DNA from: Maratus speciosus | Lineage: Eukaryota > Arthropoda > Arachnida > Araneae > Salticidae | Direction of reading: 5' to 3' | Assembly (NCBI GenBank): GCA_963932465.1 | Contig: OZ010786.1 | Coordinates: 533,885,073-533,949,072 of the forward strand | Length of the DNA: 64,000 bases | In this document: in pieces, positions 22,723 through 34,954 of the stretch | Layout of the letters: every line of letters begins with the position of its first letter | How positions within the stretch are numbered: the first letter of the stretch is position 1 | Program-made: the position numbers and the translations under genes | The notes under the pieces: model-generated | The model's database searches: none | The model's input: only the letters and a program-made list of their open reading frames with translations | Told to the model about the DNA's origin: nothing

Positions 22723-24054
22723 ATTTTGATTTTTTAAATTTAATAAAATAATAACTCAGCTATGAAAAAATATAGAATATAAAATAGGAGCCGCAGGTGT
22801 ATTTGGTCTTTCTTTCCTATTCTTCTGGAAATTTGCAAATGTCTGTGTACTAGCTAATTTAATTGCCGTCGGAGAAACAGAGGCAGTCTCGCAAATATAA
22901 TTCTGTTATTATTATAAATAATATACAGAAAACAATCTTTTTTACTTGAAATGTACAAAATTACAACCCAAATACTGAATAAATGATTAATGTCCAGTAG
23001 CATAACGTTAAATTTCGCAAGGTGGAAACATGATATTTTCTATGCCTTTTTAGAAAATATTACATATCTCAAGCTGTAATTTTCAAAGAATGCACTTAAA
23101 ATAATTTAAATGTGGATCTTGCATTCTTTATTTAAAATCTTGCATGAATACTTTATACATTACCTCGCAAAATCTTACTAAGCATTTCTTTTATAAATAA
23201 ATTTGAGAGTTTTGTTTTATTTGCAATCTTAAAATTCCCTGCGAAGGAATGCTATAACAGAAAATTTTTAACGTAAGTTTTTGTATTACGATGAATATTG
23301 CATACAAGATTCTGCAGGTTATCTGAAGTGTTTTTACATACATTTCTGTAATTTCGTAATGGAATTCGAAATGCTGAAAAAACAAAATATTTTTTTGGCG
23401 TGTAATTTGCGTTGAAACAACCCGCGCTTATGAAACAGTCTATGAAACATTAAATACACTATGCTTTGATTTAATGTTTCCGAAATATTGAAAATATTTA
23501 TAGACAAAAAGTCACATTAGAATCTAAAAAAAGGAAACATTGCTTTTTAACTCTACATTCAGGTATTTAAAATTGAAAATGTTTGATTTTATTAACATAT
23601 TTAAAAAATATATATATACGATGTTCTACAACAGCCTTATTTTTTCACCAGATCATATCTTTTAAGTTTTATTATTTTCTGTTTGTATTTAAGCGAATGT
23701 TAATTTGCATAATATAAATATATTAATTTTATACGCAAATTCAAAAAAAACCCTTCTAAAATTTGAAAATTAAGAAAAAAAAATATGTTAATGAACCGAT
23801 TAAACTATTTTCGATAAATCAGTTACAAATAATTATAACTAAACATTTTACTCCACTATTGCAGGTTTTTTTTTCAAATGGTAATTATTTTTTTTAAATA
23901 AATAAATATTGTAGGTATTTAATATACTTTCTGAAAAATGCAATACTGTTTTTGATGAGATTTTTGTTAACGGCTAATCAAATAAATTTTCTATATCACC
24001 AAATGTAGAAAGTACATCGAATTTATGAATAAAGTTTTGATTCAAAATCTAATA
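22723..24054. other. AT-rich DNA, no recognisable feature
   Basis: No inverted ends, tandem arrays or supported open frames are seen in this interval. Confidence 0.45.
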
Positions 24055-24756
24055 TGAGGGCAAATCCAAAAATCTGTTACACTTCCATGTTATGGCCATT
24101 TATTAAACCACATATACTCATACATAGGCAATACGGCTATGACAACATGCAATGTAAGTTCACGTGTCCACATTGTCCCCAAGAGACTGTAAACATTTCT
24201 CGGAACGGTCAACCAACTTTTCGATTATCAATGCGGAGAAATCTTCTCCAGGAATTTGTGACCACACCGAGACAGCAAAATCCAAGGTGCTTGTGTACAA
24301 TGGAGAACGCTCTGCAGTATGAAATTCAGAGTGTGAACCAGCATGCTGATTCAGCATGCGCGGATACAATGGACGAATATTCCGAAGAGAGGCCCGCAAC
24401 GTCCAGTACCGTTGCAAACGTTGACCGTGTGTATGCGATCATTAGAGAGAATTGGCACATAACACTCCAGGAAATTGCCAGCATGCTGAGAATTTCGTAA
24501 GGCAGTGTGTTCTCCATTGCTTGCGAGCACCTTGGATTTCGCTGTCTCCGGGAAGTTACATATCGCTGGAGGAGATTTCTACGCATCCGTAATCGAAAAG
24601 TTGATTGGCCGTTCCGAGAAATGTTTACAGTCTCTTGGTGATAATGTGAAAAAGTAAACTTGCATTGTATGTTTTCATATCCTCGTAGCCTATGTATATA
24701 TTGTTTAATAAATGGACATTACTTGGAAATGTAACTTATTTTTAGATTTGCCCTGG
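24055..24756 (+). mobile_element. Mariner-derived element with ~260-bp inverted ends
   Basis: AGGGCAAATCC opens and GATTTGCCCT closes the element, with TA at 24053-24054 and 24757-24758. The inverted similarity runs for about 255 bases on each side (24055-24312 and about 24495-24756), including GAGACTGTAAACATTTCTCG and its inverse. Only about 180 central bases are single-copy. Coding sequence for the N-terminal part of a mariner-type transposase crosses from the centre into the right arm. The left arm therefore holds an inverted duplicate of part of that gene. No catalytic domain is present. Confidence 0.8.
24363..24645 (+). pseudogene. Mariner-type transposase N-terminal (helix-turn-helix) fragment
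   Basis: In the frame of the 148-residue open stretch (24054-24500), the C-terminal part reads ATSSTVANVDRVYAIIREN, then ITLQEIASMLRIS. After an in-frame TAA at 24498 it continues with GSVFSIACEHLGFR. This is the mariner/SETMAR pattern of a linker (RPxTxxTxENVxxV), then a second helix-turn-helix (RRITxxEIAxxLxISxGSVxxIxxxxLG). The stop replaces the usual tyrosine or histidine codon. The upstream residues of the open frame come from the left inverted arm and do not match the family. The DDE domain is missing, so it is non-functional. Confidence 0.65.
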
Positions 24757-25126
24757 TACATATCTGATGTACTATTTTATTCAGAATTTTTATATCAACG
24801 TGTTTTTTATTGGGAAAATGAGTTTTTTTTATAAAGTTTCTATTTCTTTAAGCAGTGTGTTTGTAAAAGAGATTTGATTATTTTTTTTATTCTGATTTTT
24901 ATTCGAACGCGAAAATTTGACTTACAGTTTTTATTCTATCTCCAGCAATTTTGCAATCTTTGTCTATGAATGAATGACACCATTGGACGATCTTTACACA
25001 CATGAGTCGATTTTTTTTTCCTTCGATCTGAAATTGATATTAACAACGACAATAGTCTAAATACATATCTGTAATATTTCAAATTTTAGTTCCTTAAAAG
25101 GCGTATAGCCAACATAGTTAAACAGT

Positions 25127-25198
25127 ATCCAAGCCGGGAATCGAATCTCGGGTCATCAGTATAGCGCACTGATGTTCTATCAACTGAAACACTTGGAA
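25127..25198 (-). tRNA. tRNA-like sequence (repeat-derived)
   Basis: On the minus strand TTCCAAG pairs with CTTGGAT except for the end base. It encloses a D-arm-like GTGTTTCAGTTGATAG, anticodon stem ATCAGT/ACTGAT with loop GCGCTAT, and a T arm GAGATTCGATTCC. The loop is the same as in the sequence at 10318-10388, again with C at the U33 position. It is likely a repeat-derived pseudogene. Confidence 0.5.
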
Positions 25199-25327
25199 CG
25201 ATACCCAGCCTGGTACTTCTCACTATCATATCTTGCCAAGGCTATAACCGCAGAACAAAAATCCATCTTGAGCTGCGGTTGTAGCCTTGCCAAGATATGA
25301 TAGTGAGAAGTACCAGGCTGGGTATCG

Positions 25328-25387
25328 TTCTAAGTGGTTTCGTCGCTGCTCTATACCGAGGACACGGTTTCGATTCTAGGCTTGGAT
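25328..25387 (+). pseudogene. Truncated tRNA-like sequence
   Basis: This is the inverted partner of 25127-25198, with TTCTAAG at the start and CTTGGAT at the end. Only 60 bases separate the ends and the anticodon arm is disrupted (CTCTATACCGAGG). The B box survives as GGTTTCGATTCTA. It cannot fold as a full tRNA. Confidence 0.5.
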
Positions 25388-25980
25388 ACCTTTTCACTCA
25401 GTTGGCTATACGCCTTTTAAGCAAATACTATTTGAAATATTATTGAATGCAAGGCGTGAGAAATGTTCTACAGAATAATTTCCAATATATATATAGATTT
25501 ATTCAACAAGTCTGTATTTGATTTTCCATGTAAAGACATGCCTTCTTTATATTCTTCTTTATGTTGCATATTCTTTTCTTGCATTGACAGGTTTTAAAGT
25601 GACACATTCGGCTAAAATTATATGGAATCATTTTCTTAGAGTAGTACATAGAATCCATAATTTGAATAACAGGCAACGTACTTCATCGACTATTGCTATA
25701 ATTGAATAATATAAAATGTTCTAATTAAAATGTTCTCTGCAAAGAAATGAATCTTTCACCTGAAGAATACTTTAAATATTTAGATTTATAGCTATCCAAT
25801 TATTGATTATATGCTTTAATCTGTAATGAATTTAATCTCTTAAAATCAATTTGGTCACAGTTTACGATTTGTAAAATAAGTCCGAATTTTTTCACTTTCT
25901 TTCGAATAAAACAAATGTAATAATAATGAAAAAAACATTCTTTCAATTAAAATTAACCAAATTTTAGAAAAAAAAATATA

Positions 25981-26586
25981 TACCGTAAATTTCCATGTAT
26001 AAGCCGAGAAACATCGTCCAAAATCGGAAACCCGCATATAAGCCGATAACAAAGAAAGGTTATGAAAAACTCATCACACGAAAACTTGGCACATTTTTTA
26101 GCATAGTTATATATAAAAAAAAAAAAAAAATGCGTTCTTCGAAATTATTGACATCTCCTAGAGATCTTCGGTAGATCTCCCGTGGCTCTACTTCTAGTCT
26201 TCAACAATCGGACATGTTTTTTGTTTTCTAAATGAATCATTTAAAGACAGGTTTCATTCGAAATGGACTGAATGGATGTAATCTGCTGATGCAGCCGTGA
26301 TTTTATTTTAAGTTGGCATCGTTGCTATATCTGAATGGAGAAAGAAGCTTGGCTTGAATTACCATAAGAAATGATCGTCCGATCTCTTAAAAAATGTTGC
26401 ATCAATAATGCATTTTTAGAAATTTATAAATCTTTTTTTATTTATTTATTTTTTATATCTATCATACTTTTTATTTTAGAATATCAAATTTGAAAAATTT
26501 CTCAGACTCGTGTATAAGCCGAACCCCGCACTTTGGAGTCAAAAAACGACTAACAATTTTCGGCTTATACATGGAAATATACGTTA
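25981..26586. mobile_element. MITE with TATAAGCCG-containing inverted ends
   Basis: The left end reads TACCGTAAATTTCCATGTAT then AAGCCGA; the right end is TCGGCTTATACATGGAAATAT then ACGTTA. Internal secondary copies (GCATATAAGCCGATAA near 26034 and GTGTATAAGCCGAACCCCG near 26512) give each side a double TATAAGCCG motif. The open frame from 26490 runs through this end by chance. The superfamily is not assigned. Confidence 0.65.
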
Positions 26587-27540
26587 CATTTTTAATGCTC
26601 TACCAATTATGGAAATATTCCGTGACGTTTAGAAAAATTTGGCGCTATTTTGAAAGACTTGCCCTTAATAATTTTCAACAAATACACATTAAGCTGGCTG
26701 ATACTGATTTCTCCATGCGAAATCAAACTATAATTGACTAACCATTAACATTAAGTAGTGTTTTCGTCATGTCTTTTGAAAAGGGATGGCGCTGGGTGTC
26801 AGGACTCCCCCCCCCACACACACACTTACCGCTTTAGATTCGAATTTTGAAACACGTCTTTACTAATTTAGTTATAAAATTATCATGCCAAGTTTCAAGA
26901 TATTATTTCCCTTGGTTTTTGAGATATGGTGACATATTTTTTAACCCCTCCCTGCTTTATCCCCTTAGGAATCGAATTTTTTAAAAAAAATCAATGTTTA
27001 ATTCCTGTATTGCCCTCAGGAATTGATATATATCCCAAATTTCAAAGATCTTTGTAAGCAGGAAGTCAGTGAAAATTGCGTAATGGATATGACTGCCACA
27101 TACACACTTAAAAAACATAATTGTTAGTTAAAGGGAAGCTTTAATAATTATTATGCAAAAGATTTTAGTTTAATAAGTCATGTTATTATGCGTCTATTGA
27201 AAAAAAAGAAATCTAAATAAAAAAAAAAAATGAAACAATTATTTTTTGTATTTATTTTAATTTCCAGAAAGAATTTTGTGATAGCTCTCTCTGCTCATAT
27301 CGGTTGCCCGCCCCTCCGTCACTCAAAATCAATTTTGAATAAAACTCTATTACTTTTTTATTAATATTGTTCTTTTTACCCCCCCCCCCCCCCCCGCGCA
27401 GCAATTTAATTCAATTCTTAAAACCATATGGATTTTTATCTACGTGTTTTTTTCCCTTTTAGAAACAAATTTAATTCAATACTTTTAAATATTCACTTTT
27501 TTCATTTCAGTTTATCAGTTACACTTTTCCGTTCTCACAG
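26587..27540. other. Old repeat debris with C-rich tracts
   Basis: A C run followed by (CA)n (26808-26825) opens a block with phrases such as AAGTTTCAAGATATT, typical of decayed repeats. A 16-18-base poly(C) lies at about 27379-27396. No ends could be paired. Confidence 0.4.
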
Positions 27541-28340
27541 AAGCAATTTCTAACAGTAAACGCTCGTTGTCTAAAAGAAATTATGTACAATAAAAAAATA
27601 TAAGCGCAGCTGTTCGTACATTGTATCTAGATTTTTGTTTTCATCGGATTATTCCCGCGTTGTAAATAAGTCATTCTTAATTGCTGCTAAAATTTGACGC
27701 TGACGAAGAAATAACAAAAATAAAATATATTTTATGCGAATGTTGTCCCAAAAATTATTTCATGTACGTTATCTTGATTAATTTGCAACCTAAAAACATA
27801 TGCCTTTACTCGGCATCGCTCAATAATAAATTAATGTGTATTTAGTCTAACATTTTAACGAATGTATACAAAGGCAGATTTCTGTCGCCTTCCCAAGCAA
27901 ATTACATACGGTTATTTTTCAACCCTGTATTTTAAATGTCTCGAAATGTCCCCATATTACATTCCGCTAAATAATCGCGACAAAGCTTTGTTCATCTTAG
28001 TTCAGTCGCCATAACTTTGTAAATTGGCGATAATGTGAAACTCAAAGCCATGTGAACCAGCTAGCGAAAGTAATCACTTCTCTTCACCCCGCAATGCTGT
28101 AAGGTCCACAAAGGGCCGCTTGTTAACTTGTAAGTTTTTTATTTTTGTTCCGGAACACCTCTCCATCAATGTATATCCACATTTCCATACAAATATATGC
28201 TCCACTATGATCGTGCTCTTTCGTCGATTAAATAAAATAATTTGTTCCTGATCATATTGTTGGAGTTTTTGACCATTCCATCACGACTCCGGAACCATCG
28301 TCAAAGGCTAAACAACGTCGTCATAAATATAACAGTTGTT
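27541..28340. other. Least AT-rich non-repetitive block; possible conserved non-coding DNA
   Basis: This stretch differs from its surroundings: base composition is more balanced, no inverted ends or internal repeats are seen, and there are no long open frames in either strand. Segments such as GCCATGTGAACCAGCTAGCG and CACAAAGGGCCGCTTGTTAA look unlike the neighbouring repeats. A conserved regulatory element or an old unique element are both possible. Confidence 0.2.
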
Positions 28341-29879
28341 TGCTGGTTTAAGTGTAATTTTAAACAAAACAAAATATAATAAGTAACAGAGAAAGAATAT
28401 ATTATATATCTATGAAAAATCAGAAAAAAAACGAAATGTAATTATATTTAAAATATATACATCATATCTTTAAAAAAAAGTTTCAAGAACAAAGTGAACA
28501 TTTTTTTTTAAAATTTTAACTATATTTAAAAGATTTGTAAAATTCTGACATAAAATACATACCGTATTTTATATGTAATAAGAAATGGAAATTTATAACA
28601 GAACAATCTGCAGAAATGTTATTTACAAATGGAATATTATTTTATAAAAATATACGTTTATATTTTTTACGTGTATATATAAAAAATAAAGACTTTGTTT
28701 AACGTAATAATGAAATAATAACGTAATAAGACTGTTTCTTTGAAGGAATAAACATTTCATTTTCTTCGGGCATAGTTTACTAAGGATTATTTTTTTGTTG
28801 TTAAATTCTTATTACTGTGTTTAGCGTTAACGGAAAATATTTCCTTACGAGAGAAAGGAAAATGTTTGTATTATTTCTTCAAATTTGAGAAGTTTAACAA
28901 TTACTTTTAAAGTAGAAATTATTTGGTTGTAGTGCGGGTTTAACAAGAAGTCTTAAGGAGGTCCGTGGCTCAAAATTTTATTTTCTTATTTATAGACATT
29001 TTGTTATGAAATTTTTCCTTAAATATGTTTTAATATAATATGTAAAAAAGAATCTAAAAAAATCTAAATATTTCTTTTACATTTAAATTAAAAATTTTTA
29101 AACATATTTCATTTTTGATATAACTCTGGAAGCACTTACTCGATTATAAAATATTTAAACTTTTGTATGCAGAAATGTATGATTTTAAGTTGTCTTTAGG
29201 ATTTTTTAAAATACTGATTATGGATTTTATATATAAAAAAAAATAAATAAAAATGAAGATTTTTATGTGTGAGTTTGCATTAATTAGCATATTTTCACAA
29301 TTATCAATCAAAATAAAAAATCCTGAAGATAATCTGTTAGAAATATAGCATAAAATCACTGTTGAAAATTTCATACATATATCTTGCAAGGAAATTTGGA
29401 TATATTCTTTGAAACTTGACAAATCGTGAAAAAATTCATTATGGGATAAATGAAGTTAAAGTTCTCGTCAGAGGGTAGCTGATTCATCGCTTCTCAAGGC
29501 AAAGTCTGTTATTTCTCTCTAATGAAGAGAAAAGCATGAGGGTTGCGGTATTCAAGGCTAAAAACTCAGTATTTTTTTTAAGCCAATACAAAAAAAAAAA
29601 ATATATATATATATATTTTTTTTTTGAGAATTTTTACCCCAGGACACCCTTAAATCTTAAAATTGCGCTTTGCGTTTCCTTTTTTTTCTTTTTTTTTTTT
29701 TTTTAAATACTTAGTTAAATATCTGGAAGCATACACACACACACGCATATATATATATATTATTTTTAATATATTAAGGTAGAAATAGTTTATTTCTATT
29801 GGTATATTATTCTCTATATTTTGAAATATGTTTAATTTAATTTTAAATTTCTTTGTACAAAAACAATCATTGGAACATT
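28341..29879. other. AT-rich DNA with homopolymer and (TA)n tracts
   Basis: It contains (TA)n next to poly(T) at about 29600-29625, a second poly(T) at about 29680-29704, and (CA)n/(TA)n at 29732-29762. The minus-strand open frame at 29144-29422 is low-complexity and unsupported. Confidence 0.45.
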
Positions 29880-30420
29880 GTTAACACTTTCCAACAAAGT
29901 TGAAAAGTGTTTTTGAATTCGGTTTGCCTGGCCGTCTCTCCTCGCACTAACTTCCGTAAAAGTATTCGGATTTTCATGAAATTAAAGAAGGTTACTTAGG
30001 GTCACCAAAGCATGTTTGGTATTGTATATGGTGTATGTAGGATTAATTATTCATTTACAGGGGCACTCAAAAGTATTCCATTACATTATTGTATGTGGGG
30101 AAAAATACTTTGCAGGGTATTTTAATGACATTACGCTATTTCGAATGTATTGAAACTGGTATAAATCACTGAATTTCACTACGATCACTTTAGAACAGGG
30201 CATTCATAGCATTTTTTTTCATTTACAGTGACATACAAAAGAAACCGGTTACAGTACAGCAATGTCTTTGAGTAGTAATTGCTGGAGTGTACTGTTAAAA
30301 ATTCGGTATGTGCTTTTAAATTTAATTAATGCTTTGCGTCTTACTCGTTATATATAAATTCTATACCTCAAATACAAGGCTGCTCAAAAGTATTCACGTA
30401 CCGTTTTCCTTATTAAAAAA
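29880..30420 (-). repeat. Reversed copy of the ~150-bp degenerate satellite
   Basis: Read on the minus strand it has CTTTTGAGTGCCCCTGTAAA (about 30078-30056), a second marker near 30225 and a third near 30385, spaced roughly 150-160 bases. It ends in GGCAAACCGAATTC (about 29930-29917). The order and the terminal motif match 11545-12755 in the opposite orientation, so both are copies of one dispersed element with an internal array. Confidence 0.55.
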
Positions 30421-30609
30421 AAATATATATTTTCCTATTTTGTTATTGACAACTAACTGTCGTAGTATACTATGTATCGCTTTTAAAGGGTCTCAAGATT
30501 CTTAAAGCTTCTTAAAGATTCTTAAAGGTGGGAAGAATTTCTATTACAGTTATTTCTTCTTTTGAAAATAAAAGAAAGTAAAACGCATTCTATTGATTTC
30601 AGTTTTTTT

Positions 30610-30710
30610 TTTTTTTTTTTTTTAAGTTTAAATTATTTTCAGTTTTTTTTTTTTGCAGTTAATTTTTTTTTACGTTGCGATATACACACACATATATATA
30701 TATATATATA
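30610..30710. repeat. Poly(T) tracts and (TA)n
   Basis: Two T runs (about 30602-30623 and 30646-30655) are followed by CACACA and a (TA)n run that abuts the Penelope-like fragment. Confidence 0.8.
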
Positions 30711-30714
30711 ATGC

Positions 30715-31170
30715 TGTTAAAAGATTTAAAAACAAAAAACCCAGTGCATCAGGCGCAACGCAGCTTCTTATATGCACTAAGTAAATATAGCTCTATCAAA
30801 AGTAAATGATTTATGAAAATTATGAAAAAGAGGGTGCAAAACAACAATAAAAATCCATGAAAATTTATAACTAAAAAACAACATCGAAATAAAATAAAAA
30901 CTTGCTTAAAATGTGCATTTTTATACAACAGATGTCACAATATAAAAGATGTTAACACATATTACACTTTTTAAAAACTTAAAAAGAGTTTACAAATATA
31001 ATACACGCGCCGAGCGCTTTCGATCAAAACCTTGATCATCTTCTGGGCCGCTTTGAGTACAACTGATACGTCTCTAACCAAAGCCGCCTCAAGACTACAA
31101 GCCAAACACGAGGTTTCGTGACGTCACGACGCGGGGCTTAGATCAGCCGTGAAGAGCACATGCGTTATTT
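30715..31170 (-). mobile_element. Penelope-like element terminal repeat fragment, reversed
   Basis: From 31090 down to about 30780 this is a close inverse copy of 37320-37518 plus 38875-38965. It includes GCGGCCCAGAAGATGATCAA, GAAAGCGCTCGGCGCG and TTTTGCACCCTCTTTTTC. It has no coding sequence. The upstream part, read on the minus strand (AGCCCCGCGTCGTGACGTCA, about 31140), faintly resembles AGCCCCGGGTCGTTACGTCA at about 36650, which precedes the endonuclease frame. It is uninterrupted where the other copy is split, so it serves as the empty reference for the insertion at 37519. Confidence 0.65.
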
Positions 31171-31329
31171 AAAACATATTAATTCTTTCCTCTATATACC
31201 AACTTATTATCACAACATATGGGAAAAAAATAAAAACGTATAGTTTAAAGACACTAATTAAGTGCTTTTTAATCAATTTCGATCACTCGAAACAATAATA
31301 ATAACGATAACACAAAAACAAAAACAAAA

Positions 31330-31800
31330 ATTATGAAATAATATCACTGTGTCAGTCAAAATGTGCACTTAATTAAAGTTACATTAAAGAAAAATGATTG
31401 GTTAATGAAAAAAAAAAAATCGAAGTATTAAATTTAATTTAGTGAATAGTTTTCATTATTTATTCTACTTTGAAATTTACAAAAATATCAATTATCCATT
31501 TTCTATATATTCTAAAGCAAGACATTAATAAATATATATAAGCAAAATCTACAAATATGTATATAATATATATATAAACATATATATGTAGTTTTAAACA
31601 CATAGAGAAAATTACTTTGCTTTCAATTATTTCATTTTCAAAAATAAATAAATAAATACCAATATTCTGTCAATCAAAACCCACATTTAAAATTAAATTA
31701 AAGTGAATGAAAAATGATTGTTAAATGAAAACAAATTCAAGTTGTATGCTATTTTTATTATTCATTGTGGCTTGAAATTATACAATAAATATCCTATTAA
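31330..31800. repeat. Degenerate tandem duplication, ~320-bp unit
   Basis: CTGTGTCAGTCAAAATGTGC...AAAAATGATTGGTTAATGAA (about 31350) recurs as CTGTCAATCAAAACCCACAT...AAAAATGATTGTTAAATGAA (about 31668), each followed by TTATTCATT-like text and an AATTTACA/AATTATACA stretch. No function is seen. The rest of the interval to 32459 holds no recognisable feature. Confidence 0.5.
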
Positions 31801-32459
31801 ATATTTAGTGATTTGAAGCATGCAAAGGAGTATAATAAATTTAATATAAATAAATAGAAAAACTACAGAGTGCATGAAATTAGGTAACAACACAGATAAA
31901 TTTTTCTTACTGTAAACTTTACTTAGCAGAATTGGGTAATTATCACATAAAATCGATTAAAATGAAAAAACACAAAGCTCTCATAATAAAACAAAACAAG
32001 GTCATGAAACAGAAAATTATTATTTTCTTAATTTTTGTATTATTTTAAGATATTATGCAAGGTACAAGCAATACAGTTTTTAAAAAGTGTACTGAAACCT
32101 GGTGAGAACAAAAGAAAGAAAGAAAACACTTTCATCCATTGGAATTGAAATATTCCTAACATATATTTATTTTGTTCAGATATTCAAGAATTAAGATTTT
32201 GGACTTTGTACTATATATCATTAGAAAACTAATAATTTAAATTTTATTATAATAACTTAGTATTACATTGTTTTCAAAAGAAATTCTTCATACACGTTTT
32301 CCTCATAACGAGTCAAGTTGAAATCATTTATTATGGACCAATTGGGGGTATTTTTTTTAGACACCTTATAACATAAATAGAAAAACAAATAAAAGTTTGC
32401 AAACAAATAGTCCCTTGCAACAAATCCATGATTTTTTCTACTATTATTCTACTAATATT

Positions 32460-34954
32460 AGGTAGCTTTCTTTACAAAAAAGCTACCTATTGCAGCCGTT
32501 CGGAGGAAAGCGATTTCAAAAAATTTTGGTATATTTTCATCGATCATGACCCCCAGACCCCGAAACCACCCTCCGTTCAAAATTGATATATATATATATA
32601 TATATCTGACCTATGTCACACGGTAACTCCCGTAATTATGAACCGATTTCGATGTAATTCGGTGTGTACATAGTACATATCAATGTCTCGACCGAGTTCG
32701 TTGGCCAGCTTCATCCGCCGTTTTGTTTCAAAATGGCGGCCATTTAAAATTTTTAAAAAAATTTAAAACTTGAAATGTGGTACCAAAAAATTAAAAATGG
32801 AAAAATATTTTTTTCTTAAGTATTTGACCTTTATACAAAGATTCCGGAGCGGTTTTTGTTTCGTCTGTATCTTAAAAAATGGCTGAGTTATAGCATTTTG
32901 AATTTCTAGCGTGGCTGACATTTTGAAACGTCCTGAATTTTGTCACGCGATAAAAGGCGTATTTATGAACCGATTTGGATGTAATTCGGTGTGTACATAG
33001 TACATACCAATCTCTCGACCGAGTTCGTTGGCCAGCTTCATCCGACATTTTGTTTCAAAATGGCGGCCATTTCAAATTTTTTTAAAAATTTAAAATTTAA
33101 AATGTGGTACCAAAAAATTGAAAATGGAAAAATATTTTTTTCTTATGTATTTGACCTTTATACAAAGATTTCGGAGCAGTTTTTGTTTCGTCTATATCTT
33201 AAAAAATGGCTGAGTTATAGCATTTTGAATTTCTAGCGTGGCTGACATTTTGAAACGTCCTGAATTTTGTCACGCGATAAAAGGCGTATTTATGAACCGA
33301 TTTGGATGTAACTTCGTTTATACATAGTACATACCAATGTCTCGACCGGGTTCGTTGGCCAGCTTCACCCGCCATCTTGTTTAAAAATGGCGGCCATTTA
33401 AATTTTTAAGAAAAATGTAAATTTGAAATGTGGTACCAAAAATTGAAAAAATATTTTCTTCTTATGTGTTTCACCTTGATAAAAAGATTCGGGAGCAGTT
33501 TTTTTTTCGTCTATATCTTAAGAAATGGCTGAGTTATAGCATTTTGAATTTCTAGCGTGGCTGACATTTTGAAACGTCCTGATTTTTCTCACGTAATAAC
33601 AGGCGTATTTATGAACCGACTTGGATGTATCTTGGTGTGTACATAGTACATACAAATATCTCGACCGAGTTCGTTGGCCAGCTTCATCCGCCATCTTGTT
33701 TCAAAATGGCGGCCATTTAAAAAAATAAAAAAATAAAAAAATTTAAATGAGATACCAAAAAATTGAAAAATGAAAAAGATTTTTTTTGTATGTGTTTGAC
33801 CTCGATAAAAAGATTCGGGAGCAGTTTTTGTTTCGTCTATATCTTAAAAAATGGCTGAGTTATAGCATTTTGAATTTCTAGCGTGGCTGACATTTTGAAA
33901 CGCCCTGATTTTTGTCACGCGATAACAGGCGTATTTATGAACCGATTTGAATGTAACTTGGTCTGTACATAGTACGTACCAATGTTTCGACCGAGTTTGT
34001 TGGCCAGCTTCATTCGCCATCTTGTTTCAAAAGGGTTGCCATTTTTTTTTTAAAAAATGTAATTTAAAATTTAAAATGAGGTATTAAAAAATTGGAAAAT
34101 GAAAAAGATATTTTTTTATGTGTTTGGCCTTGATACAAAGATTCTGGAGCAGTTTTTGTTTCTGAAAATTTGTTCTTTTGTTTATATCTTAAAAAGTGGT
34201 TGAATTATAGCACTTTGAATTTCTATCATGGCTAATACTTTGAAACGATCTTGTATTTGTCTCGCGATACCACACGTATTCGCCTATTTCAATGGAAGAA
34301 GGCATGTGGACAGTATACATAAATATCTGGACCAAGTTCGCTGGCCAGCTTCATCAGCCATCTTGTTTCAAAATGGCGGCCATTAAATTAAAAATATATA
34401 TATTTAAAGTGAGGTGCAAAAAAATTAGAAATTGAAAAAGGTTTCTTTCTTAAGTATTTGACCTTGATATAAGGATTCAGGAGCATTTTTTGTTTGTCTT
34501 TATCTTAAGAAATGGCTCAGATATAGCAGTTTCAATTTCTAACGTGGGTGACATTTTGAAAAATCTGATTTTTTGCCTGCGACAGCACTCGTATGTATCA
34601 ACCGATTCCGATGTGAGTGAGCATGTGAACAGCAATTACTAAGGTCTCGACCAAGTTCACTGGTTAGCCTCATCCACCATGTTGTCTTAAAATGGCAGGC
34701 ACTTTAAGAAATCGCCGAATTTGGCAGCGAAATATAAGTTACTTTAAATAAAAGCAGCTTGGATAAAGCTGACTAATTTTGCGAAATTCTCATTCAAAAT
34801 GATTTAGTATTGATAAAAATTAGTATTCAATCTCCTACATTCGGTTTCCACTTAATTGAGCTTCGTGTGTTTGAATAATATAAGTTGTCTTTTTTAAATA
34901 AGGAATATGAAAGCTACCTCTTCCTCCCGGCACTGGCCGGAAGGACTTTTTTTT
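32460..34954 (+). mobile_element. Helentron-like non-autonomous element, copy 3
   Basis: It has the same ends as copies 1 and 4, including the identical loop CTTTACAAAA in the left fold-back and the CGGCACTGGCCGG hairpin before a T run. A longer (TA)n tract follows the left end (32585-32606). Seven monomers have inverted-site positions near 32713, 33042, 33368, 33687, 34012, 34355 and 34672. This is the most complete copy, and its second monomer lacks the deletion seen in copy 1. The open frame at 32991-33236 lies within monomers and has no family match. Confidence 0.75.

Larger units (their letters stand above)
25075..25445. repeat. Fold-back carrying two inverted tRNA-like sequences, copy 2
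   Basis: Arms of about 180 bases are inverted copies around about 25263, with GGCGTATAGCCAACATAG against its inverse near 25400 and GTACTTCTCACTATCATATC against its inverse near 25290. Each arm has a tRNA-like sequence. The order AAGGC-gap-tRNA-ATACCCAGCCTGG-ACTATCATATCTTGCCAAGGC matches the fold-back at 10250-11030, although the sequences have diverged, so the two are one family. Confidence 0.7.
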
